This document shows positions 1-7,224 of a DNA stretch of 27,340 nt, piece by piece. Below the pieces are notes generated by a model. That model did not search any database, was not told the DNA's origin, and saw only the letters and a list, made by a program, of their open reading frames with translations. Every line of letters starts with the position of its first letter. Positions within the stretch are counted from its first letter, which is position 1. The position numbers and the translations under genes were made by a program. Source of the stretch: a virus; the IMG/VR virus record IMGVR_UViG_3300044731_001525, positions 1-27,340 of that record. One strand, 5' to 3'.

Positions 1-2
1 GA

Positions 3-137
3 GACATAACTTTTAGCATAGAGGCGCTACCTGTACCGCCGATCCTTTATAAGATGATTTATGACTATATTAAAAAGCAGCTAGACCCTAATTTTGGGAC
101 AGCGCAGCAATCTCTAGTCTTTTCTGATGATGATTAG
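3..137 (+). CDS. 3' end of an unidentified phage gene (5' partial)
   Basis: An open frame runs from the left edge to TAG at 135-137 and encodes about 44 residues ending in the acidic tail FSDDD. The visible part reads DITFSIEALPVPPILYKMIY and then a short lysine/glutamine-rich helix. It lies just upstream of the connector genes, so a head or head-adjacent role is likely by position only. No family is recognised from so short a piece. The start lies outside the window. Confidence 0.5.
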   Translation, partial: DITFSIEALPVPPILYKMIYDYIKKQLDPNFGTAQQSLVFSDDD

Positions 138-203
138 ACTTGTTTTTTAGATAAAAACCTGGAGACTGCGTGCTAGTTTAGTAATCAAAAACAGAGGGAA
201 AAC

Positions 204-596
204 ATGCGAATAAGTCTCAGGCAGGCAGCGGACATTTTTAAGGCTCTAGGTAGTCTTATTGAAATCGAATTGGAATCAGAAGCGGCACTAAAGGTGGCTA
301 TTCTCTATGATGATCTTAAAAATCAAGTAACAGCGGCAGAAAAGGGCCTTCAAGCAAGAGCAGCGGAGCAGGGCGCAAACAATACAGATAATCAAGACCT
401 GGTAAGAGAATTCAACAGGTCCGCCGAAGAATTTGTGGAAACGACTTTTATTAACATTCCTGATGTTGGTTTAAAAATAACAGACATAGGATTTAGACAG
501 ATTAAACCTGCAGTTTTCGTCGGGGTTAGCTGTCTTTTTGGCGCGCAACCATCACAACCAATAAATGAAAAGGGCGCATCGTGGAATACAGACTAG
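204..596 (+). CDS. hypothetical phage protein between head and connector genes
   Basis: A 130-residue protein preceded by GAGGGAAAAC before ATG 204, a reasonable ribosome binding site. The N-terminal two thirds look helical and charged (QAADIFKALGSLIEIELES, then a coiled-coil-like stretch at about residues 35-60). The C-terminal part (about 80-115) looks like a small beta unit (NIPDVGLKITDIGFRQIKP). The shape loosely recalls short phage proteins such as DUF1617, but I cannot assign it. It overlaps the next gene by 16 nt, so it belongs to the structural operon. Confidence 0.6.
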   Translation: MRISLRQAADIFKALGSLIEIELESEAALKVAILYDDLKNQVTAAEKGLQARAAEQGANNTDNQDLVREFNRSAEEFVETTFINIPDVGLKITDIGFRQIKPAVFVGVSCLFGAQPSQPINEKGASWNTD

Positions 597-1246
597 CACT
601 AGTCACAGCTCCAGCCGCAGAGCCTGTCTCCGTTGCGGAGGCGAAAAGCCATTTGCGCATCAGTTCTAGCGCGGATGATTCTTACATAGGGACTATTATC
701 ACCGCGTCTCGCTCTCTTGCAGAGCAATTTACTAAGCGCGCTTTTATCAATCAAACCCATAAAATATTTTTCGACGCCTTCCCTGGGTATGCCAGCGGAG
801 ACGAAGCAGGATGGTGGGATGGAGTGCGCGAAGGGCGCATTTCTGCGGCTATAACCACAAAAAGAAGTATCGTACTGCCCTTAGCTCCGCTTGTGAGTGT
901 ATCAAGCATAAAATCTTATGGCGTAGATGATACGGCTTACACAATGAGCAGTAACCTATATCAAGTATCTACTTATTCTGGTCCATATTCTGGCTGCGGT
1001 AAGGTAAGCCTGCGTGATGGTCAGACTTGGCCAAACACGGCTCTGCGCCTTGCTGATGGCGGTGAAATAGTCTTTGTGGCAGGCTACGGCGCGGCTGCAT
1101 CTGATGTGCCTGCGCCGATTAAGCAAGCAATTTTATGTATTATTGCCGAAATGTACGAAAATCGGGGGGACTGCGGCGCTGATATGCCCGCAATTTCTAC
1201 GCGGCTTTTGTTGCCATTTAAGCTTGAGAGTGTCAGCCCATGGTAA
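581..1246 (+). CDS. head-tail connector protein (gp6-like)
   Basis: Resembles the phage connector family (HK97 gp6-like, PF05135/TIGR02215), which forms a ring under the portal that receives the tail. The signature is near the N-terminus: LVTAPAAEPVSVAEAKSHLR followed by DDSYIGTIITASRSLAEQFT (about residues 7-46). A beta-rich middle and a C-terminal helix with AEMYENRG, typical of the family, follow. At 221 residues it fits the longer members. The start is GTG 581 with AAAGGG upstream, overlapping the preceding stop. It is followed by a head-tail adaptor and a gp10-like protein, the usual order. Confidence 0.88.
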   Translation: MEYRLALVTAPAAEPVSVAEAKSHLRISSSADDSYIGTIITASRSLAEQFTKRAFINQTHKIFFDAFPGYASGDEAGWWDGVREGRISAAITTKRSIVLPLAPLVSVSSIKSYGVDDTAYTMSSNLYQVSTYSGPYSGCGKVSLRDGQTWPNTALRLADGGEIVFVAGYGAAASDVPAPIKQAILCIIAEMYENRGDCGADMPAISTRLLLPFKLESVSPW

Positions 1247-1596
1247 AAACCTGCTGCGATTTGAGCTCTGGACTATTGAGAGAGGAAATAGAGCTGCAAA
1301 GCAAGGGTAACACTCGCAGAGCAGGCGGGGGCATGACGACTACTTTTACTACATATGCAACAGTCAGAGCCATGATAACGCCAAAACGCGCAAGTGAGTT
1401 TGCGCGCGCCATGAAGCTTGAGCAGCACACCACGCACGAAATAGCGATTAGATACTCGCCAGACCTAAGCATTTCCGTTGGGCATAGAGTAAAATTTGGC
1501 TCAAGATATTTTCACATCACTGGACTTATGAACTTAGAAGAGGCTAATAAATGGTTTATTGTTAGCTGCTCAGAAAATCCAGAGGCCGCAGCATGA
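1240..1596 (+). CDS. head-tail joining/adaptor protein (SPP1 gp16-like)
   Basis: A 118-residue protein matching the phage head-tail joining family (PF05521): RAGGGMTTTFTTYATVRAMI, then a conserved core with HEIAIRYSPDLSISVGHRV and a C-terminal FGSRYFHITGL strand pair. Members act as the stopper or adaptor closing the connector after packaging. Start ATG 1240 overlaps the connector stop by 7 nt, implying translational coupling. The spacing to the following gp10-like gene is also an overlap (4 nt). The family call rests on the core pattern and the neighbours. Confidence 0.85.
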   Translation: MVKTCCDLSSGLLREEIELQSKGNTRRAGGGMTTTFTTYATVRAMITPKRASEFARAMKLEQHTTHEIAIRYSPDLSISVGHRVKFGSRYFHITGLMNLEEANKWFIVSCSENPEAAA

Positions 1597-2039
1597 AAAT
1601 AAATGTCGAGGTGCAAGGCATAGATAATATACGCAGGGAGCTAAAAAAAAGAGGTGATTCAGCGGAAAGGTCGGTCAAGGCCGCTGTGCTTGGCGGCGCG
1701 CTGATGGTACAAGCTGAATCGAGGAGATCAATACAGCGCGGGCCTAAAACTGGTCGGCGTTATAAAAAATCAAAAAATGTTACCCATATAGCGTCCGCTC
1801 CAGGTCAGCCGCCCGCCACAGACACAGGGCGCTTAGTCTCTGGAGTTTTAATATCTGCAGAGCAAGGTGGATATGCTGTAAGGGTGGGGACTAATATTAA
1901 GTACGGCAAAGATTTAGAGTACGGCACGAGAAAAATGGCGGCACGTCCGTGGCTTTTTCCCGCGCTAAAAAATAATGGCGATAAGCTGCTACGCAGCATA
2001 AGATTAGCAGTTAAAAGGGCTTTAAATGGCAGGGTTTAG
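1593..2039 (+). CDS. HK97 gp10-like tail protein
   Basis: A 148-residue protein of the HK97 gp10 type (PF04883), a head-proximal tail component. The N-terminus has VEVQGIDNIRRELKKRG. The middle has the family's SAPGQPPATDTGRL segment (about residues 70-85), and the C-terminal part has YGKDLEYGTRKMAARPWLFP, the typical E-x-G-T-x-x-x-x-A-R-P-x-L-x-P motif. It is basic, with many Arg and Lys. ATG 1593 overlaps the previous stop by 4 nt, and its own 3' end overlaps the next gene by 14 nt. Confidence 0.92.
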   Translation: MKINVEVQGIDNIRRELKKRGDSAERSVKAAVLGGALMVQAESRRSIQRGPKTGRRYKKSKNVTHIASAPGQPPATDTGRLVSGVLISAEQGGYAVRVGTNIKYGKDLEYGTRKMAARPWLFPALKNNGDKLLRSIRLAVKRALNGRV

Positions 2040-2457
2040 CGGTTTTGAGGTGATAAAAGCTATTGATGCAGTCGTTTCTGCGGATGCAACTTTGCTGGCT
2101 ATGCTTGGCGCTGGCACAAATGCGGGCATTGTTTCTAATCCGCAAGAGTCAGAGCCAGCATTTCCTTACATTGTGATTGGGGACTATTCGGCGTCCGCAT
2201 GGGATACAAAAGATAAAAATGGCGCAGAGGTTTTGGCTACTATACATGCCTGGAGCCAATCGGGAGACCCCGAACAATGCAGCAATATACTGAGCAGATT
2301 GCATTTTTTACTGCATAATGCGCAGCTATCCGTTGCTTCTAATGACTTTTTATTGATATTGTGGGACGGACTAACAGATATTATAAAAGATAATTCTGAT
2401 GGATTATTTACTTATCACGGTGTAATAAGATTTAAATGCATAACAAGGGAGCAATAA
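2026..2457 (+). CDS. tail completion/terminator protein (DUF3168)
   Basis: A 143-residue protein of the DUF3168 family (PF11367), related to tail terminators that cap the head-proximal end of the tail tube. Diagnostic pieces are the N-terminal helix with AIDAVVSADATLLAML, the PAFPYIVIGD strand (about residues 44-53) and ATIHAWSQSGDPEQCSNILS with a C-terminal RFKC strand. ATG 2026 lies inside the gp10-like gene, and the stop is one base before the tail tube ATG. This connector-gp10-DUF3168-tube order is standard in siphoviruses. Confidence 0.88.
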   Translation: MAGFSGFEVIKAIDAVVSADATLLAMLGAGTNAGIVSNPQESEPAFPYIVIGDYSASAWDTKDKNGAEVLATIHAWSQSGDPEQCSNILSRLHFLLHNAQLSVASNDFLLILWDGLTDIIKDNSDGLFTYHGVIRFKCITREQ

Positions 2458-2883
2458 ATGGCGGCAAAACAAGGTAGAGAATTTTTATTAAGACAGGGAA
2501 CGCTTGCAAGCGGGACTAATGTTGCTGGACTAAGAGCAACCAGTTTTTCTATTGGCGCTGAATCAGTTGATGTAACAAATAAAGACTCCAACGGCTATAG
2601 GACTTTACTTGAAGGCGCAGGAACGCTAAGCCTAAGCGTGAGCGCTGAAGGTGTTTATGATGATCTCGCTGTAAACGACACTTTGCGCGGCTATGCAATG
2701 GCTGGCTCTATCAACACTTTCACAATGATTTTTAATTCCAACGGGACTACCGCCGACACCTTGCAAGGCTCATTTTTAATTACAAGCTACGAAAGAGCGG
2801 GCGACCACAACAACGAAGAGACTTTTTCGATCACTCTCGAAAGCAGTGGCGCTTGGACTTATGCAGCAGATCAGGCATTATAG
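2458..2883 (+). CDS. major tail tube protein
   Basis: A 141-residue protein resembling the TP901-1-type major tail protein (PF06199), whose rings build the tail tube. It shows QGREFLLRQG at the N-terminus, the strand GLRATSFSIGAESVDVTNKD (about residues 24-43), then GYRTLLEGAGTLSLSVSAEG, and a C-terminal EETFSITLESSG strand. ATG 2458 follows the previous stop directly with AAGGGAG upstream. Short length and lack of an extra Ig domain suggest a minimal tube protein. As the main tail subunit it should be strongly expressed. Confidence 0.85.
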   Translation: MAAKQGREFLLRQGTLASGTNVAGLRATSFSIGAESVDVTNKDSNGYRTLLEGAGTLSLSVSAEGVYDDLAVNDTLRGYAMAGSINTFTMIFNSNGTTADTLQGSFLITSYERAGDHNNEETFSITLESSGAWTYAADQAL

Positions 2884-2895
2884 GAGTAATATAAC

Positions 2896-3255
2896 ATGGC
2901 AGCTTTAACAGTACAAAATTTAGCACGTTCAGGCCTTGAGTTTACAACAGTTTCCGCTGCAGCTGGCGGCGATACTTTTGCGAATGAGGGGAGGACTTTT
3001 CTTCACATTGCCAATGCCAGCGGGGCAGACATTACTGTAACCTTCGCCGCGCAAGTAACCAGCACGACTAAGCCAGGATTCGGCACGCTTACAGCAAGTA
3101 ATCAAGCTGTAACAGTCACAGCTGGAGAAAACAGGCTAATAGGCTTTTTTGAGCCTGCTATTTTTAACAATTCCTCTGGCGCTGTTGCCGTCTCTTATTC
3201 CGCCGTGAACAGCGTGACGGTAGCAGCTATTCGCTGTCCAATGCCTGCAAAATAA
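2896..3255 (+). CDS. probable decoration or accessory virion protein
   Basis: A 119-residue, all-beta, low-charge protein rich in Ala, Thr, Val and Asn, with a good site (GGAG) before ATG 2896. The pattern ANEGRTFLHIANASGADITVTFAAQ and FFEPAIFNNSSGAVAVSYSA resembles small beta-sandwich virion proteins annotated as structural or decoration proteins in phages. It sits between tube and chaperone, an unusual place for a head decoration protein, so tail decoration is also possible. No catalytic motif is seen. Function is inferred from composition and context. Confidence 0.6.
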   Translation: MAALTVQNLARSGLEFTTVSAAAGGDTFANEGRTFLHIANASGADITVTFAAQVTSTTKPGFGTLTASNQAVTVTAGENRLIGFFEPAIFNNSSGAVAVSYSAVNSVTVAAIRCPMPAK

Positions 3256-3275
3256 CATTACAATTTAGGTAAAAA

Positions 3276-3671
3276 ATGGTAGAACGAATTTCCCCCGAGT
3301 TAGTAGTTGATCTAGACGGCCACAAAGTAACCCTTTGTGGCACACTAGCGGTTCTTAAGAAACTGCAAATAGTTTATGACTGCGATATAGTCCAGTTTCA
3401 GGAAAAGATTATCGAGGCGCGTTTTGATGTGCTGGCTCAGATGTTCGAAATCTGCGCTAATAGTCCAGAAGTAAAAGCTGCTGATTTTGAAGCATGGATA
3501 TTGGATCATTGCGGCATTGATGAGGCTAAATATATTCTAATTGAGTTTTGGATTATTTCAGTTTCTCCCCAAAAAAAAAGGGAGAACAACAGAGAAATGA
3601 TCCAGGGGAAGATAGCGAACCTGCGGAAGGCCGCTGCTTTCCTTGGCGAGAGTACAGAGAGATTTGCTTAG
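3276..3671 (+). CDS. tail assembly chaperone, short form (gpG-like)
   Basis: A 131-residue protein located between the tube and tape measure genes, where the lambda G/GT chaperones lie. It starts ELVVDLDGHKVTLCGTLAVL, a form seen in GpG-like/GTA-type chaperones, and is mostly helical afterwards. Chaperones of this kind coat the tape measure during tail assembly. A run of nine A residues at 3571-3579 near the 3' end lets ribosomes slip by -1 into an overlapping frame that ends at 3865. The ribosome binding site before ATG 3276 is weak (TTAGGTAAAAA). Confidence 0.75.
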   Translation: MVERISPELVVDLDGHKVTLCGTLAVLKKLQIVYDCDIVQFQEKIIEARFDVLAQMFEICANSPEVKAADFEAWILDHCGIDEAKYILIEFWIISVSPQKKRENNREMIQGKIANLRKAAAFLGESTERFA

Positions 3672-3865
3672 GCGTCCTGGGCTGGAGTCCGTGCCAATTT
3701 TGGGCTGCTACGACCTGGGATATAATGGATGCTTTTGAGGGCTGGAAGGAAAAAACTGGCAGGAAAAACAAAGCTAATAAGCCGCCGACGAAGCAAGAAT
3801 ACAGAGACTTAAAGAATAAGTTTAAGGGACTAATAGAGAGGGCAGAAAGTGGCGGAATTAACTGA
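3548..3865 (+). CDS. tail assembly chaperone T part, expressed by -1 frameshift (GT form)
   Basis: This frame lies -1 relative to the G-like gene and shares its 3' portion. Downstream of the slippery run it encodes CLGVLGWSPCQFWAATTWDI and then MDAFEGWKEKTG, a pattern typical of phage/GTA tail chaperone C-terminal parts (LG-x-x-P-x-x-FW-x-x-T-x-x-E/D). After slipping on the A-run near 3572-3578 the fusion would be about 196 residues. An independent start at 3548 has no good ribosome binding site. The 3' end overlaps the tape measure start by 17 nt. Confidence 0.75.
   Translation: MDYFSFSPKKKGEQQRNDPGEDSEPAEGRCFPWREYREICLGVLGWSPCQFWAATTWDIMDAFEGWKEKTGRKNKANKPPTKQEYRDLKNKFKGLIERAESGGIN
3571..3579 (+). 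other. programmed -1 frameshift slippery run (A9)
   Basis: Nine consecutive A residues follow CCCC and precede GGG. In the G frame the codons are CAA AAA AAA AGG; slipping back by one gives AAA AAA AAG GGA. The heptamer A AAA AAA at 3572-3578 is a canonical -1 slippery site. Its place near the end of the G-like gene and the meaningful protein in the new frame support programmed shifting. I did not identify a clear downstream stimulatory hairpin. Confidence 0.75.
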
Positions 3866-5654
3866 ACTCTCGGTAAAAATATCGGCTGATTCGCGCGAAT
3901 TAAAGCGAGAACTCGGCGCAATCACGACTGCAACAGAAAAAACTACTGACGGGATGAAGCGCGCTTTTGGGGCGCTTGGAAACGTAGTTGCTGGCATCGG
4001 ATTAGCAAATCTTGCATCTGATATAAAGAACGCAAGCGTCCAGATGCAGGGGCTAGAGGCTAGACTAAATGCGACGACTGGCGGTGCAACGCAAGCAAGC
4101 GAGGCTATGACGTTCTTGCGGCAGATGGCGGATGCGCAAAAAGTTGATTTGATCGCTTTAAGTGATGCATATCTAAGGCTTTTACCAGCCGTGCAGACTA
4201 ATAAAATCTCGATGGAAGAGATGCGCGAAATCCTGCGCTTGATGAATGATAACTTTGCGGCATTACAGCTATCTACAAGCGAGCAGCAGCTTGCATTCCT
4301 TGGACTATCTCAGATGCTCACAAGTGGCACAGTGACGATGGAAGATATGCGGCAAGTAACTGATCGTTTGCCTGGCTCTTTTGATGCTATCGCCACAGCA
4401 ATAGGAGTATCTGCAAGCGATTTGCGTAAGATGATTTCGACGGGCACGGTGACGGCGGAGATGCTTAAAGGGCCTTTGCTTGAGGCCATGAGAAAGAACG
4501 AGGGCGCTGCAAAAAAGATGAGCGATACATATACTGCATCGATTACGTCCTTAGGCAACGTTTTTCGCGAGATGAGTTCTTCTTTGGGCCTAGTCGATGC
4601 TTTGTCAATGGCGATAAGAGGGCTGGAATTAGTCCTTATTACCCTCTGGAAGGCGTCCCTTTCTGTGCGTTTGGCATTTAATCTGATGACGGATGATCAA
4701 GAAGAATCCTTAAAAATCTCAAAAGAGCTAGAAAAAGTTACTGGTAAACTTGCCGAAAGGAACCGCGAGCTTGCCGCTAGCATGCCTGTCTTTGGGCTGG
4801 GGAATAAGGCCAAAATAGAGCATCCGCTAACTAAGTCCGCCGAGGGAGCAATTGAGAAAAATAAAGAACTGCAAGACATGGTTGACGATACAAAAGACAA
4901 AGAAAGTGATAAGGACAAAAAGGCCAGAAAAGAAAGAGAGAAATTAGCAAAAGAAGAAGAGGAAGGCAGAAAGAGACTGGCAAAGGACACCGAAAAAGAA
5001 GAAGCTGACAGGGTTGCGGACTTAAAAAAACAGACAGATGATTGGCTAGAAAACAATAAGACCGCATATGACGAGATTACAGAGCAAATAGGCTGGCAGT
5101 CGGAGCAATGGGCGGACGATATAAGCGCAGCTCTTGCAAGGGGTGAAGTGAGTTTTAAAAGCTTTAGAAATATGGCTAATAATATCCTGATGGACGTTTC
5201 GCAGGCTATTATCCGCGCCTCGATTGTTTCTCCGATAGTCTCTGGACTAACAAGCGCAATCACTGGCGGCATAGGAGCCGCATTTGGCTCTTCAAGCGGC
5301 TTAGCTCAACGCGGCGCGGGTGGCGCTCCGATCCCTGTGCTAAGGCCAACCACCAACATCAAGGGCTTTGCAGCGGGAGGGCAGCCGCCTATTAATCGTC
5401 TGTCAGTAGTCGGTGAAAATGGTCCAGAATTATTTATGCCTAAAATGGCGGGGACGGTTATCCCTAATGGCCAGGGACTTGGTGGCGGCGTGAGCGTCAC
5501 GAACGTTTTTAATATTTCTCCTGGACTAGAGTCCACGATTGCCGCCGCAATCATGAACGCCGCTCCAATCATTGAGCAGCGCGCGAAACAGGGAGTTTTT
5601 CAGGCTTTGGAGCGTGGCGGATCGGAAAGTAGATCTATTGGGCGGAGGGCCTAA
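3849..5654 (+). CDS. tail tape measure protein
   Basis: A 601-residue tape measure protein that fixes tail length. Residues about 60-215 match the tape-measure N-terminal domain (TIGR02675): ALSDAYLRLLPAVQTNKISM, LGLSQMLTSGTVTMEDMRQV, TDRLPGSF. Hydrophobic helices follow near 250-285. A long Lys/Glu coiled coil covers about 340-410, and the Gly/Ala-rich C-terminus has FAAGGQPPINRLSVVGENGP, a common end motif. Start GTG 3849 has GAGAGGG upstream and overlaps the chaperone stop. From the rule of about 0.15 nm per residue, a tail near 90 nm is expected (inference). Confidence 0.92.
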   Translation: MAELTELSVKISADSRELKRELGAITTATEKTTDGMKRAFGALGNVVAGIGLANLASDIKNASVQMQGLEARLNATTGGATQASEAMTFLRQMADAQKVDLIALSDAYLRLLPAVQTNKISMEEMREILRLMNDNFAALQLSTSEQQLAFLGLSQMLTSGTVTMEDMRQVTDRLPGSFDAIATAIGVSASDLRKMISTGTVTAEMLKGPLLEAMRKNEGAAKKMSDTYTASITSLGNVFREMSSSLGLVDALSMAIRGLELVLITLWKASLSVRLAFNLMTDDQEESLKISKELEKVTGKLAERNRELAASMPVFGLGNKAKIEHPLTKSAEGAIEKNKELQDMVDDTKDKESDKDKKARKEREKLAKEEEEGRKRLAKDTEKEEADRVADLKKQTDDWLENNKTAYDEITEQIGWQSEQWADDISAALARGEVSFKSFRNMANNILMDVSQAIIRASIVSPIVSGLTSAITGGIGAAFGSSSGLAQRGAGGAPIPVLRPTTNIKGFAAGGQPPINRLSVVGENGPELFMPKMAGTVIPNGQGLGGGVSVTNVFNISPGLESTIAAAIMNAAPIIEQRAKQGVFQALERGGSESRSIGRRA

Positions 5655-5655
5655 A

Positions 5656-6261
5656 ATGCCAATTTACATGCCAAGCTTTCCAGCTTTCCGCAATTCGACT
5701 TTTGGACTACAAACAAACACGCAGCGTTTTGAATCGCCGTTTTCGCGCTATGTGCAGCGCCAGCTTTTAGCTGGCAGCAGGTGGCAGGCATCATACACTT
5801 TGCCGCGCATGCATAGAGATAGTGCAGCATATTGGCAGGCCTTTTTTCTGTCCTTGGAGGGCGGCGTAAATACTTTTTATGCTTTTGATCCTGATGCTAT
5901 ATCGCCGCGCGGGGTTGCGAGCGGGAATCCTTTAGTCCTTGGCGGCAGCCAGACGGGAAGTAGTCTTAATACCGATGGCTGGACAGCAAGCACGATTAAC
6001 ATCTTAGTGCCTGGAGACTACATGAGCATCAATGGCGAACTAAAAATGATAACACAGGCCGCAAGCTCTGACGGTAGCGGGAATGCCACGCTCAGTTTTA
6101 AGCCAGCTCTGAGAGAATCTCCCGCAGATAATGAGCCTATTATTTTGTATAGAGCATCTTGCTTGATGATACTTGATAGCGATTCGCAGGCCAGTTGGTC
6201 AGCGGACTATAATAGCGTCTATGACGAAATGACTTTTACAGCACATGAGGTTTTTGTATGA
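5656..6261 (+). CDS. minor tail protein / distal tail-like protein
   Basis: A 201-residue protein. I take ATG 5656 because GGAGGG lies just upstream and the tape measure stop ends at 5654; the in-frame upstream extension would overlap the tape measure. The N-terminus contains STFGLQTNTQRFESPFSRYV and WQASYTLPRMHRDSAAYWQA, then FFLSLEGGVNTFYAFDPD, a pattern seen in phage proteins directly after the tape measure. The rest is beta-rich. By position it should be the distal tail component linking the tube to the DUF2163/J-like tip. Exact family uncertain. Confidence 0.7.
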   Translation: MPIYMPSFPAFRNSTFGLQTNTQRFESPFSRYVQRQLLAGSRWQASYTLPRMHRDSAAYWQAFFLSLEGGVNTFYAFDPDAISPRGVASGNPLVLGGSQTGSSLNTDGWTASTINILVPGDYMSINGELKMITQAASSDGSGNATLSFKPALRESPADNEPIILYRASCLMILDSDSQASWSADYNSVYDEMTFTAHEVFV

Positions 6262-6827
6262 GCCGCGATTTAACTGCATCGACTTTAGCTGCGTCAATCG
6301 CCGCTGCTAATGCGCCTATTTTTCTGCTTAAACTTGCTCTTGATGGCGGCACAATCGGCTTCCACTCACGCCTTGGGGCGCTTACTTATGATGGCCAGGT
6401 TTATACTGGCGCTGGCTCCCTTGCGTCGATTGGCGCAGTAAGGGAGGCGGGCGATATGTCGCGGCCAACTCTCGAGGTTGGCTTATCTGGGCTAAACATC
6501 TCTCTTGTGTCAATTATTTTTGGGCAGCATTATCAGGGCAGGAGCGCTACATTGTATGGCGGCTTTATAAATCTTGAGACAAATGTTTTGATCACTAGTC
6601 CAGCAATTTTATTTGAAGGCAAAATTGATAATGCACAAATTGAAAAATCTAGTACAACTGCAAGCATAACGCTCCGCATCGAAAATGAATTCGCGGACTG
6701 GGAACGGCCAAGAGTAAGGAGATACAACAATGCAGACCAGCAGAGTAGATACCCAACCGACAAATTTTTCAGTTTTGCCGAGCAGGCAGCAACAAAAACA
6801 GTCTACTGGGGCCGCAAGTCTTTTTGA
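6258..6827 (+). CDS. DUF2163-like tail hub/baseplate protein
   Basis: A 189-residue protein resembling DUF2163 and related tail-tip hub proteins of phages and gene transfer agents. It has the N-terminal TLAASIAAANAPIFLLKLAL, a beta-rich middle, ILFEGKIDNAQIEKSS (about residues 116-131), and the C-terminal RRYNNADQQSRYPTDKFFSF, close to the family's typical end with D-K-x-F-x-F-x-x-x-x-x-x-x-x-V-Y-W. It overlaps the previous gene by 4 nt. Its last 98 nt overlap the next gene in another frame, although the conserved C-terminus shows this region is genuinely coding. Confidence 0.8.
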   Translation: MSRDLTASTLAASIAAANAPIFLLKLALDGGTIGFHSRLGALTYDGQVYTGAGSLASIGAVREAGDMSRPTLEVGLSGLNISLVSIIFGQHYQGRSATLYGGFINLETNVLITSPAILFEGKIDNAQIEKSSTTASITLRIENEFADWERPRVRRYNNADQQSRYPTDKFFSFAEQAATKTVYWGRKSF

Positions 6828-7224
6828 TAAGCGGAAAATTGCAAAAGACTATATCGCAAAAAATCTTAATCAGAATTTTGTTTGGGGGCGGCGTGATTGC
6901 GTGCTTTTTGTCGCGGACTATCTTATCGAGCTTGGCCATGAGGACTACGCAAAATTAGTAAGAGGCACTTACAAAAACAAAGAGACAGCGCGTGCAATGC
7001 TAGGTTTTGCTGGCTTTGACTCCATAAAATCTTGCGTCGATTCTTTTTTAGTCCAAAAGGATGTTTTGCGCGCGCAGACTGGTGATATAGTGATGAATGG
7101 ATATAACTGCCTTGGTATAGTCGCAGAGGGCAAGGCATATTTTTTGAATGAAAGTAAAGGCTTGATTGGATTAAAGCCTGATCGGATGCAGTGCTGCTGG
7201 GAGAGTTCGCCTTGCGCTATATAG
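6730..7224 (+). CDS. NlpC/P60-like tail tip protein (DUF6950)
   Basis: A 164-residue protein of the DUF6950 type, related to NlpC/P60 papain-like hydrolases in phage tail tips. Residues 50-60 read FVWGRRDCVLF; C57 matches the nucleophile position. Later RAQTGDIVMNGYNCLGIV corresponds to the region where NlpC/P60 enzymes carry the catalytic His, but here C-L precedes G-I, so activity is doubtful. ATG 6730 has AAGGAG 9 nt upstream, the best start although it overlaps the hub gene by 98 nt. The J-like gene follows, the usual neighbour. Confidence 0.75.
   Translation: MQTSRVDTQPTNFSVLPSRQQQKQSTGAASLFDKRKIAKDYIAKNLNQNFVWGRRDCVLFVADYLIELGHEDYAKLVRGTYKNKETARAMLGFAGFDSIKSCVDSFLVQKDVLRAQTGDIVMNGYNCLGIVAEGKAYFLNESKGLIGLKPDRMQCCWESSPCAI

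Noticed and set aside
4697-5272. Long minus-strand frame opposite the tape measure coiled coil (also 4831-5067, 5306-5572)
   Set aside because: Ser/Leu/Phe-rich shadow of a Lys/Glu-rich coding region on the plus strand, with no ribosome binding site or family pattern.
5572-5655. Upstream extension of the distal tail gene to 5572
   Set aside because: The extension overlaps the tape measure end, while ATG 5656 has GGAGGG just upstream.
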